Assembly: GCA_019240405.1 (NCBI GenBank)
Contig: JAFAYL010000043.1
Location: 53,374 to 117,373 of the forward strand
Length of the DNA: 64,000 bases
DNA from: Acidobacteriaceae bacterium
Lineage (GTDB): Bacteria; Acidobacteriota; Terriglobia; Bryobacterales; Bryobacteraceae
Direction: 5' to 3'
The position numbers were made by a program, and so were the translations under genes. Below are positions 25,922 through 33,209 of this stretch, in pieces; the first letter of the stretch is position 1; each line of letters starts with the position of its first letter. The notes beneath the pieces are model-generated. The model was not told the origin of the DNA. It saw only the letters and a program-made list of their open reading frames with translations, and searched no databases.

Positions 25922-27751
25922 CTAACCGGGATGCCTCCCTGCCCGAAATGTCTCTTGCTCAAAGCCCGGAGGGCGCTCTGAACTCACCGCGAACTCACGT
26001 TCCAGAGCCACTCCAACCCGTCCCAGCGTTCCTTCTTCAAAAAGGCGACCAATCAGCGTGATGCCGTGCGGAACACGCCGGGGCGGAGAAAATTTCGGTA
26101 ACGGATGCGCCGGATCCGGAGCCCAGTCGCTGCGCGCTTCCGATATCTCCACAAAACCCGCTCGCAGAGTCAGCGAAGGGTGTCCAGTGAAATTCGTGAT
26201 CGTGAGCATCTCGTCGCGCAGTGAAGGAACGAGCAGAATATCCACTTCGGAGAACACGCGAGCCATTTCCTGGGCAACCTTCCGGCGAAAACGATCCGAT
26301 TGCACATAATCGACCGCCGACAAGAAGCGAGATTCGCGAAAGAGGTTCGGCCAAGCATCCGGTACCTGCATCTTGAGCTGGTCCATCAACCCGGCCAGAG
26401 TTTCTTGTTCAAATGCCGCGGCGGCTTCCGAAAAGAGAATGAGGTCTAGCGAGTCGTAAGGGCAGTCGGGGATATGAACTTCGAACGGCGTCATTCCGAG
26501 TTTCCGGACTGTATCTAAAGCCATCCGATCCACATCGGTTGCGGGGTTTTCTTTCATCCACGGCGGGAAGTATCCGACGCGCAGGTCCTTCACGGGCAGC
26601 GTCGCGTCGTAATCGAACCGGCTGGGCACGCTCGACAAGTCGCCCGGGTCCGGTCCTGAAATGGCGTTCAGCACGAGCATCGTGTCTTCCACGGCGCGTG
26701 CCATTGGTCCCAATTTATCGAGCGACCAGCAGAGCGTCATGGCGCCTGTTCGCGGTACACGCCCGAATGTAGGGCGCAGGCCTGTTACTCCGCAGCGCAT
26801 ACTCGGGCTCACAATGCTGCCGCCCGTTTCGCTGCCGATAGAGAATCCGACGAGTCCGGCGGCGGTTGCTGCGCCGGGCCCCGCGCTCGAGCCCGAAGAC
26901 CCTTCCTCGAGCAGCCATGGATTCATGGTCTGACCGCCAAACCAGATATCGTTTAGCGCCAGCGCTCCCAGGCTTAGTTTGGCGATCAAAACTGCGCCCG
27001 CCTGATCGAGGCGCTGGATCACAACAGCGTCCTGCGCAGGAATGCGATTACGAAAGAACTCTGCGCCATAAGTGGTCGGAATATGCGCGGTGTCGAGCAG
27101 GTCTTTTGCTCCCCACGGAATGCCGTGCAGCGGTCCACGATAGCGCCCGGCGGAAATCTCGCGATCTGCGGCTCTTGCCTGACGAAGCGCACGATCGTGA
27201 GTGATTGTGATCACACATCGCAACTTCGGGTCGAACCGTTCGAGGCGCGCGAGATAGATCTCTGTCAGGCGCTCGGATGTAATTTGCCGCTGCTGAATCC
27301 ATTGAGCCAACCGCGTGACCGGCGCATAGGCAATCGACTCCTCATCTTTTGGTAGAGCGAGCGGTTCAATCTTGCTTGGCACGAAGCGATTCTCAGATGG
27401 AGGGTTTGCTTTGGCTGGCAGCTCAGGATTCCACAGCATTGCCGGTGCGAGCGCTGATTCGAGCTCCACCTTGCGGGGACCTGCGCGCCGCTCGTACAGC
27501 GGAGCCATGGAGGTCCGCCAGTTCGCGGCGGCCATTGCGCGTTGCGGCTCGCTCAACGTGATCTGCACGAGCTTCTCGGCTTCAGCGAACGTCGTTGCCG
27601 AAACTTCAGGCCCGGCGGGCGGGGTCGTGTTAAACGCCGGCGGAGCTCCAGGCGGGGGATTTGTCTGCTGAGCGGACGCGAAAGAAGCCGCAGTGCCTGC
27701 GAGCAGCGCGGCGGAGGATTTTTGAAGAAATAGCCGGCGCGATTTTGTCAT
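25922..27751 (-). CDS. Amidase-signature family hydrolase with Tat-like signal
   Basis: 609 residues. The N-terminus has SRRLFLQK followed by a hydrophobic stretch ending ASFASAQ, which fits a twin-arginine export signal, so the enzyme is probably periplasmic. A Pro-rich linker follows, and the amidase-signature domain spans about 140-590. The Ser-cisSer-Lys triad can be assigned: K216 (PWGAKDLL), S288 in EEGSSGSSAGP and nucleophile S312 in ETGGSIVSP, with spacings as in FAAH-like enzymes. The family cleaves amides, ureas or aryl-acyl amides; the substrate is unknown. Its start is 22 nt from the stop of the GAF-ANTAR gene on the same strand, so they form an apparent operon. No Shine-Dalgarno sequence is clear. 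Confidence 0.9.
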   Translation of the reverse strand: MTKSRRLFLQKSSAALLAGTAASFASAQQTNPPPGAPPAFNTTPPAGPEVSATTFAEAEKLVQITLSEPQRAMAAANWRTSMAPLYERRAGPRKVELESALAPAMLWNPELPAKANPPSENRFVPSKIEPLALPKDEESIAYAPVTRLAQWIQQRQITSERLTEIYLARLERFDPKLRCVITITHDRALRQARAADREISAGRYRGPLHGIPWGAKDLLDTAHIPTTYGAEFFRNRIPAQDAVVIQRLDQAGAVLIAKLSLGALALNDIWFGGQTMNPWLLEEGSSGSSAGPGAATAAGLVGFSIGSETGGSIVSPSMRCGVTGLRPTFGRVPRTGAMTLCWSLDKLGPMARAVEDTMLVLNAISGPDPGDLSSVPSRFDYDATLPVKDLRVGYFPPWMKENPATDVDRMALDTVRKLGMTPFEVHIPDCPYDSLDLILFSEAAAAFEQETLAGLMDQLKMQVPDAWPNLFRESRFLSAVDYVQSDRFRRKVAQEMARVFSEVDILLVPSLRDEMLTITNFTGHPSLTLRAGFVEISEARSDWAPDPAHPLPKFSPPRRVPHGITLIGRLFEEGTLGRVGVALEREFAVSSERPPGFEQETFRAGRHPG

Positions 27752-27773
27752 GTGTCGTCGAAAACCGACAGCT

Positions 27774-28523
27774 TTACTGCGCGTCTCTCTTTCTCAGCTC
27801 TTCGGAGAGAATCACTGCTTCAGCAAGCTCGCGCATAGGACGCCGCATCCTCCGGCTCTCGTTTCGCAGCCGCAGATAAGCATCTTCTTCAGTGAGACGG
27901 TCGCGTTGCTGCAAGATGCCCTTCGCGCGCTCGACGATTTTTCGCGTTTCGAGACGGCGCTGCATCTCGGCGGTTTCTTCCTGCAGCCGTGCATTTTCTT
28001 CGGCTAAAAACGATTTCCTAATGGCGCCGCCCATCTGCTCACCTACAAACGTCAGTAGTGAGATTTCATCGGCGGTATGGTCGTGCGGCTCGCGATGGTG
28101 AACATTGATCACGCCGATCACCTCGCCTCCGCTGACGAGCGGAACAGAGAGGAACGCTTCATAGGTGTCTTCAACTAAGGCCTGGAATCGTTTGAAGCGA
28201 CGGTCTGCCGCGGCATTCTTAGGAAGCGCCACCACGGAGTGATGCTCCACCACCCATCCGGTAACTCCCTCGCCGATCTTCAATCGGATATTTTCAAGAT
28301 CTCTTTGATGCGGCATCTGCGAGGCGCGCAGCACGATTTCATTCGCCTCTCTTTCGATCAGATAAACCAGACATGCGTCGCACTCGGTCACTTGAGCCGT
28401 GAGACCGACGATTTCCCCCAGCATTTCGTCAAGCGAAAGGTCAGAACTTACGATAGTGCTGATTCGATGAAGAACAGAGATGTGGGAACCCGGAGGCTCA
28501 ATTGAAGTTTTGGCTGTTCCCAT
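27774..28523 (-). CDS. GAF-ANTAR domain regulator (RNA-binding antiterminator type)
   Basis: 249 residues from the ATG at 28523, with TACGTT 5 nt upstream (a GTG at 28538 is an alternative start). A GAF sensor domain covers about 15-170 (ACLVYLIEREANEIVLRAS, FLSVPLVSGGEVIGVINVHH). A coiled linker (EENARLQEETAEMQRRLETR) leads to an ANTAR domain at about 190-245 (VERAKGILQQR, LTEEDAYLRLRNESRRMRR). ANTAR domains bind twin hexanucleotide stem-loops in nascent RNA and prevent termination, as in AmiR and NasT; the GAF domain would sense a small ligand. It precedes the amidase gene by 22 nt, and FKBP lies upstream 53 nt away on the same strand. AmiR-type control of the amidase is an attractive inference, but no twin-hairpin target was found. 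Confidence 0.87.
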   Translation of the reverse strand: MGTAKTSIEPPGSHISVLHRISTIVSSDLSLDEMLGEIVGLTAQVTECDACLVYLIEREANEIVLRASQMPHQRDLENIRLKIGEGVTGWVVEHHSVVALPKNAAADRRFKRFQALVEDTYEAFLSVPLVSGGEVIGVINVHHREPHDHTADEISLLTFVGEQMGGAIRKSFLAEENARLQEETAEMQRRLETRKIVERAKGILQQRDRLTEEDAYLRLRNESRRMRRPMRELAEAVILSEELRKRDAQ

Positions 28524-28576
28524 GCTCGAACGTAGCACATCAACTTAACTTCTGTGGATACTCGTGTGATTCGTTT

Positions 28577-29287
28577 TTATTGGTTGGCAGGCGCAGGCGC
28601 GGGAACAATGTCGAGAAGCTCTATATCGAAAATGAGAGCCGCGCCGCCGGGAATCCCGGGGCGTCCTCGATCTCCGTAGGCGATACCGGGCGGGCAGATC
28701 AGAGTCGCTTTCCCATCAACCTTCATCTTTTGCAGACCTTCTGACCAGCAGGAAATCACGGTATTCAGAGCGAACTGCGCGGGCTCGTTCCGGGTGTAAG
28801 TATTATCGAACTCCGTCCCATTGACGAGCGTCCCGCGATAATTGACCTTAACGGTATCCGTCGCTTTGGGAGACAGGCCCGTACCTGCTTTCACCTCGCG
28901 ATAGATGAGACCGGACTCAGTTTTCACTGTTCCCGGTTCTGCGGCCGCGTTCTCAAGATAGGCGTTTGACGCGGCTTTTTCCCGCTCCAACCCCCGAGCA
29001 CTACGCGCTCTGGCGAAGGCCTGAATCTTTGGCCCCCATGTGTTCAGGTCTTCGGCGGGTTTGCCCGCTGCGGCATCGGCCATACCCCGCTTCATGATTT
29101 CGAGCTCCGTCGGAGACAAATCGAATTGAGAGAGTGAGCGATAAATTGTCAGACCAAGAGCGTAGATGGTTTTTTCGTCATCGGTGGTAAGACCCGGCGC
29201 GACGGCGGGTTTGGGATTAGTGCTTTGAGGCTTCGGCGGCGCTTGCGCAACCAGAAGCACCGGTATAAATATGAGCAATTTGCGCAC
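28577..29287 (-). CDS. FKBP-type peptidyl-prolyl cis-trans isomerase, Mip/FklB-like
   Basis: 236 residues starting at GTG. A short signal peptide (LLIFIPVLLVAQAP) suggests periplasmic location, followed by a Pro-rich linker. Residues about 33-120 form the helical dimerisation region seen in Mip/FkpA proteins (TTDDEKTIYALGLTIYRSL). The C-terminal FKBP domain includes DTVKVNYRGTLVNGTEFD, VISCWSEGLQKMKVDGKATL, PPGIAYGDRG and a final ALIFDIELLDIV. It speeds proline isomerisation in folding of exported proteins. TAGCCT lies 6 nt before the GTG with no Shine-Dalgarno sequence. A divergent copy of the motif shared with the 30514 and 31260 repeats overlaps this site. Confidence 0.93.
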   Translation of the reverse strand: MRKLLIFIPVLLVAQAPPKPQSTNPKPAVAPGLTTDDEKTIYALGLTIYRSLSQFDLSPTELEIMKRGMADAAAGKPAEDLNTWGPKIQAFARARSARGLEREKAASNAYLENAAAEPGTVKTESGLIYREVKAGTGLSPKATDTVKVNYRGTLVNGTEFDNTYTRNEPAQFALNTVISCWSEGLQKMKVDGKATLICPPGIAYGDRGRPGIPGGAALIFDIELLDIVPAPAPANQ

Positions 29288-29299
29288 GTCGATAGGCTA
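29288..29299 (-). promoter_or_regulatory. Leaderless-type promoter of the FKBP gene
   Basis: TAGCCT (29294-29299, minus strand) lies 6 nt before the GTG at 29287. The complementary strand reads TAGGCTAACATCG (29293-29305), matching the core of the 24-bp repeat near 30.5 and 31.3 kb. Confidence 0.4.
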
Positions 29300-29353
29300 A
29301 CATCGTGCTGGCTGTTCCGATATCGTTCGTATCAAAACGCCGCGATTCAGTGG

Positions 29354-30496
29354 TTAGAGTGAAGAGCGCCTGACAAGAAGTAAAGTCTGGTCATCAGTTT
29401 GCTTCCCGTGCTGAAGTGCCCGGCCTCTCAACCGATCCGCGAGTTCGCAGAGCGGAGCGCCCGCATTTGCGGCCAGCACGCCCTTCAGCGGCTCTAGGCC
29501 AAGGTCCCGATCCTGCCTGTCGGCGACCTCCGTAAGACCATCGGTAAGGATAACGAACACGTCTCCAGGTTCACTGGCGATTTCCGAAGTTTCGAAAGGC
29601 ACACCACTCTTCATAGCGACTGGGAAATTCGACACGAATCGCTCGTTTACGCGACCTGAAAGGTGCTCGTAATAGAGGATCGGCACATGCCCGGCCGTAG
29701 CGAGTTCCAGCTTTTCGGCTGTGTAGCTCAGAAACGCGAGCGTCACATACATGTTGGGCGCACTCAGCGGCAGCAATACGTCATTCAAGGCTGAAAGAAA
29801 ACCACGTGGGCCGATGGCGGCCAATCTAGTTCGGGCTGCACTCTTAACCATGGTCATTAGTACGCCCGCGGGCACGCCGTGTCCCGAGACGTCCGCAACA
29901 TAGGCAAACCAACCGCAATCGTGCTGGACAACGTCTACCAAGTCGCCGCTGACTTCTCCGCTAGGCCAGGAGTGGCCATAGAATTCATAGGAAGCGGCCG
30001 TACTCCGGATTTCCGGTACGAGACTGCGATGGATCTCGCCCGCAAGCCGCATCTCCGTTAACGTGCCGTAGTATCGCCCACCCTCTTTACTGAAAAAGTT
30101 CATGAACAGCGAGTACGCTGCGACGATTAGAACAATGGCCGTTATCACATTGAAGATGGCATAGTGCTCGAACTTAGCGAACTGTAAGGCTGGAATTCCG
30201 GCTCCCTTGCTGAACACAAGAGAGAGCCAGAAATTTACCGCAAATTGAGCAGGGCCCACGAGGACCATCGTCTTAATCATTCGCCGGCTACCGGTAACGG
30301 CCCATAACATCGCGCAAAAGCCATTGACTACGGCAAAGCAGACGTTTGGAGTCAAGTCCGGATGGCCGAAAGAGACGGTGCCAAAAATAAAACTAAATGA
30401 GGCAAATAGGCAAAAGACAGCGGCGAGAAATCGCGCCCAAGATGGGCGAGATAGCTGTCTCCAGTACGCAGCGTTCTTTTCCCAGCCGGAGGCCAT
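29354..30496 (-). CDS. Membrane-bound SpoIIE/RsbU-type PP2C phosphatase
   Basis: 380 residues. The first about 145 residues are hydrophobic with four or five membrane segments (FLAAVFCLFASFSFIFGTV, VCFAVVNGFCAMLWAV, MVLVGPAQFAVNFWLSLVF, AIFNVITAIVLIVAAYSLFM). The C-terminal PP2C-type domain of about 220 residues has GEVSGDLVDVV and the metal-binding YVADVSGHGVPAGVLM, then ELATAGHVPILYY, DVFVILTDGLTEV and the end DDQTLLLVRR. Such phosphatases act in partner-switching cascades that release sigma factors or respond to second messengers. No anti-sigma or anti-anti-sigma genes are nearby. TAAAAT lies 6 nt before the ATG, and no Shine-Dalgarno sequence is seen. It diverges from the thioredoxin-fold gene. 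Confidence 0.93.
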   Translation of the reverse strand: MASGWEKNAAYWRQLSRPSWARFLAAVFCLFASFSFIFGTVSFGHPDLTPNVCFAVVNGFCAMLWAVTGSRRMIKTMVLVGPAQFAVNFWLSLVFSKGAGIPALQFAKFEHYAIFNVITAIVLIVAAYSLFMNFFSKEGGRYYGTLTEMRLAGEIHRSLVPEIRSTAASYEFYGHSWPSGEVSGDLVDVVQHDCGWFAYVADVSGHGVPAGVLMTMVKSAARTRLAAIGPRGFLSALNDVLLPLSAPNMYVTLAFLSYTAEKLELATAGHVPILYYEHLSGRVNERFVSNFPVAMKSGVPFETSEIASEPGDVFVILTDGLTEVADRQDRDLGLEPLKGVLAANAGAPLCELADRLRGRALQHGKQTDDQTLLLVRRSSL

Positions 30497-30508
30497 TCCA
30501 CGATTTTA
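30497..30508 (-). promoter_or_regulatory. Leaderless-type promoter of the SpoIIE-like phosphatase gene
   Basis: TAAAAT (30503-30508, minus strand) is 6 nt before the ATG at 30496; no Shine-Dalgarno sequence is present. Confidence 0.45.
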
Positions 30509-30513
30509 GAGTG

Positions 30514-30537
30514 CTTAGGCTAACATCGCGAACGTGG
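30514..30537 (+). repeat. 24-bp direct repeat, copy 1, containing a GTG start
   Basis: Identical to 31260-31283. Contains TAACAT (30521-30526) 7 nt before the GTG start of the thioredoxin-fold gene at 30534, so it may be a shared promoter-start module. Confidence 0.8.
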
Positions 30538-31202
30538 CCGCCGCGACTCGGAAACGGCTACCATGTGCAGTGTGTGATTCAGCCCCGAGGCTGATCTGCG
30601 GCAAAGGGAAGAGGGAGAATTTTCTGAAATCGGAACGGATATCGGCTCTGAAAGTCGTGCTCCTGGGGGTTTTGTCCCTTGATTTTGCCATAGCCGGTGT
30701 ATTGCCGAGACTCGAGGCCCGGACACTTGCTGGAGGCTCGATTGTCCTGCCCGAGGACGCGCACGGTTCCTTTGCGCTCCTCGTATTCGGGTTTACGCGC
30801 GGTTCGCGAGAGTGGACTTCGGCGTGGGGTCGCCGTTCTGTTCAGGATTGCAAACCAGTCAATCATTGCCAAGATTATGCGATTGCGGTTCTGGAGGACG
30901 TACCGCGACTTCTGCGCAGCATTGTCGTTTCGGGTATCCGCGCAGGAATTCCGGCCGAGCGGCAAGGCTATTTCCTCACCCTCTTTCATGATTCGGATGC
31001 CTGGAAGAAGTTTGTAGGGTACAGAGAGCCGGATGACGCATACCTTGTTCTGCTCGATGCAGACGGAAATGTGCGTTGGCGGTGGCACGGAATCTTTAAT
31101 GACGCGAACTATGCAATATTCCAGCAGGAGCTTCGAGAGATCGGGGTCTCGCGGATAAATGAATTACACTGTTGCCGCGCGCGCCGGGGTACCCCCGCTT
31201 AG
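30534..31202 (+). CDS. Thioredoxin-fold protein without active-site cysteines, membrane-anchored
   Basis: 222 residues starting at GTG within the 24-bp repeat. Residues 1-37 are basic with a CAVC pair; a single hydrophobic segment lies at about 38-58 (ALKVVLLGVLSLDFAIAGVL). The rest has a thioredoxin/AhpC or ATP10-like pattern: SFALLVFGFTRGSREWTSAW (where CxxC would be, GSRE stands instead), then YLVLLDADGNVRWRWHGIFN, the usual second half of the fold. Without redox Cys it is not a disulfide oxidoreductase of the normal kind; a chaperone or assembly role as for ATP10-like proteins is possible. The start is uncertain, since no Shine-Dalgarno sequence exists and the basic N-terminus might be non-coding. 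It lies between divergent phosphatase and downstream ABC transporter genes. Confidence 0.6.
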   Translation: MAAATRKRLPCAVCDSAPRLICGKGKRENFLKSERISALKVVLLGVLSLDFAIAGVLPRLEARTLAGGSIVLPEDAHGSFALLVFGFTRGSREWTSAWGRRSVQDCKPVNHCQDYAIAVLEDVPRLLRSIVVSGIRAGIPAERQGYFLTLFHDSDAWKKFVGYREPDDAYLVLLDADGNVRWRWHGIFNDANYAIFQQELREIGVSRINELHCCRARRGTPA

Positions 31203-31259
31203 GGCCGCCGAGACCAACTACGGCGAGCGCGAAATAAAGAATTAGAGCTGCGCCGGCCA

Positions 31260-31283
31260 CTTAGGCTAACATCGCGAACGTGG
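31260..31283 (+). repeat. 24-bp direct repeat, copy 2, containing a GTG start
   Basis: Identical to 30514-30537, 746 bp away. TAACAT (31267-31272) is 7 nt before the GTG at 31280 that starts the ABC exporter. Similarity beyond the 24 bp persists weakly (CGGAAACG in both). Confidence 0.8.
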
Positions 31284-33106
31284 TGATCCGCGGTTCGGAA
31301 ACGCCTCCCCAACGAACATGGCGGGAGCGTCTGAAAGCTCTCGAAAACGTCTGGCCGCTGCTGAAGATGGTTTGGGGCACTAGCCCGTGGCTAGCCTCTC
31401 TTTCCTTGTTCTGCCGGCTGTTACGGGCCGCGCTGCCGGTTGCCACGCTCTATATAGCGAAGCTCATTATCGATGCGGTTGTGCGCAGTGTGCGCGGCGG
31501 CCACGAAGGCGGACGCGTCTGGAAGCTAGTCGCGATCGAGCTGTCGCTTGCAGTCGCGTCCGATTTGCTGGGCCGGGCGTTGGCGCTCGCAGATAGTTTG
31601 CTCGGGGACCGCTTTACGAACCGCGTGAGTGTTGACCTGATGCGTCATGCATCGGTGCTTGACCTGGCCCATTTCGAAGAACCTGAGTTTTACGACAAAC
31701 TGGAACGTGCGCGGCGCCAGACCATGGGCCGTATGCAAATGGTCTCGCAGGTGATGGGAGCGGCGCAGGACTTAATCACGCTTGTGACTCTGACTTCGGC
31801 GCTGATCGTGTTTTCTCCTTGGCTGCTCGCGATGTTGGTTTGCGCTGTGCTTCCGGCGTTTTTGGGCGAAACGCATTTTGCATCGCTCAGTTATTCCTTG
31901 CTGTACCGTTGGACCCCGCAGCGCCGTGAACTCGATTATTTGCGATGGCTCGGCGCGACTCAAGAGAGCGCGAAAGAGGTAAAGATTTTCGGACTGGGCG
32001 GCTATTTGAGCGAGCGGTACCGGCAGCTCGCCGATTTGTTCTACGAGGAAAACAAACGGTTGGTAATTCGCCGCGCGGGAGTGGGATCGCTACTCGCGCT
32101 GGTGGGAACGGCAGGCTACTACGGCGCGTACGTTGTGATTCTGTATCGGACATTGCACGGCTCTTTGACGGTGGGAGATCTGACCTTTCTCGCGGGAAGT
32201 TTCGCGCGAAGCCGCAGTTTGATCGAAGGCGTGCTGTCTAGCTTTTCGAGCATCAGCGAAGAAGCGATGTATCTCGATGACCTGTTCGCGTTCTTCCGCA
32301 TGGCGCCGCAGATCCGCTCCGCGCCCGGCGCTTTGCCTGCGCCTCGACCGATCCAGCGAGGTCTCGAATTCCGCCATGTCAGTTTCCGGTATCCCGATGC
32401 GGAGCGCTACGCTCTCCACGATGTCACCTTCGAGCTCCGCCCCGGCCAGCGCGTCGCGCTGATTGGCGAGAACGGCGCAGGCAAAACGACCGTTACTAAA
32501 TTGATCGCTCGCCTTTATGACCCGACCGAAGGCGAAATCTTACTGGACGGCGTGGATCTTCGCGAATACGACCTGGAGGAGTGGCGCCGTGAAGTGGGCG
32601 TTATTTTCCAGGACTACATGCGGTATCACATGCTGCTGTGGGAGAACATCGGTGTCGGACGCATCGAGCGCTTCGACGATAGGCCGCGGATCGAGACCGC
32701 AGCGCGGCTGAGCTTGGCTTCGGATGTGGCCGCTCGGGTCGAGAAGGGTCTGGATCAGATGGTCGGACGCCGGTTCAAAGATGGCGTGGATCTTTCGGGA
32801 GGCGAATGGCAGAAGGTTGCTTTGGCCCGCGCGTATATGCGCGACGCTCAGTTACTGATTCTCGATGAGCCGACTGCGACACTTGACGCTCGCGCCGAGC
32901 ATCGCGTGTTCGAACGTTTTGCCGAGCTAACGCAAGGCAAAATTGCCGTATTGATTTCGCATCGCTTTTCGACGGTGCGGATGGCCGACCGGATTTTAGT
33001 GCTGCACGATGGCGAAATCCTCGAGCAGGGCACGCACGAAGAATTGGTGGCGCTCGGGGGTCATTACGCAGAGCTATTCGAATTGCAGGCCGCGGGGTAC
33101 AGATAA
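31280..33106 (+). CDS. ABC exporter, fused membrane and ATPase domains
   Basis: 608 residues starting at GTG. The N-terminal half has the six-helix ABC exporter membrane domain (segments at about 36-56, 82-100, 158-178, 180-196, 268-290, with further helices). The ATPase domain begins near 360: Walker A GENGAGKTT (396-404), Q-loop IFQDY (442-446), signature LSGGEWQK (505-512), Walker B LLILDEPTATLD (525-536) and switch His561 in LISHRF. It exports a lipid, peptide or drug; half-size, so it acts as a homodimer or with an unseen partner. The two subtilases follow directly (104 nt), which raises the idea of a peptide-exporting or maturation link, but no precursor peptide gene is seen next to it. 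TAACAT 7 nt before the GTG suggests a leaderless start. Confidence 0.93.
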   Translation: MVIRGSETPPQRTWRERLKALENVWPLLKMVWGTSPWLASLSLFCRLLRAALPVATLYIAKLIIDAVVRSVRGGHEGGRVWKLVAIELSLAVASDLLGRALALADSLLGDRFTNRVSVDLMRHASVLDLAHFEEPEFYDKLERARRQTMGRMQMVSQVMGAAQDLITLVTLTSALIVFSPWLLAMLVCAVLPAFLGETHFASLSYSLLYRWTPQRRELDYLRWLGATQESAKEVKIFGLGGYLSERYRQLADLFYEENKRLVIRRAGVGSLLALVGTAGYYGAYVVILYRTLHGSLTVGDLTFLAGSFARSRSLIEGVLSSFSSISEEAMYLDDLFAFFRMAPQIRSAPGALPAPRPIQRGLEFRHVSFRYPDAERYALHDVTFELRPGQRVALIGENGAGKTTVTKLIARLYDPTEGEILLDGVDLREYDLEEWRREVGVIFQDYMRYHMLLWENIGVGRIERFDDRPRIETAARLSLASDVAARVEKGLDQMVGRRFKDGVDLSGGEWQKVALARAYMRDAQLLILDEPTATLDARAEHRVFERFAELTQGKIAVLISHRFSTVRMADRILVLHDGEILEQGTHEELVALGGHYAELFELQAAGYR

Positions 33107-33115
33107 ACCGGGCGC

Positions 33116-33193
33116 GCAGCACCTTAGTCCCAACGCATTAAGGTTCAAGGACCTTCATAGACGTACTGTGCGTTCCGATACGTGCAGTGTGAC
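33116..33193 (+). promoter_or_regulatory. Conserved upstream element of subtilase 1
   Basis: About 78 bp that match 35127-35205 upstream of the second subtilase, with shared blocks GCAGCACCTTAGTCC, GGTTC, TCATAGA, TTCCGATACGT and GTGAC. Function is unknown; it may be a promoter region, a leader RNA or just a duplicated flank. Confidence 0.6.
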
Positions 33194-33209
33194 CAAGAAG
33201 GGCATGCAA

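Noticed and set aside
33116..33193. Known riboswitch in the subtilase leader
   Set aside because: The conserved blocks do not match any riboswitch class I can recall, and no convincing stem pairing could be drawn by eye.
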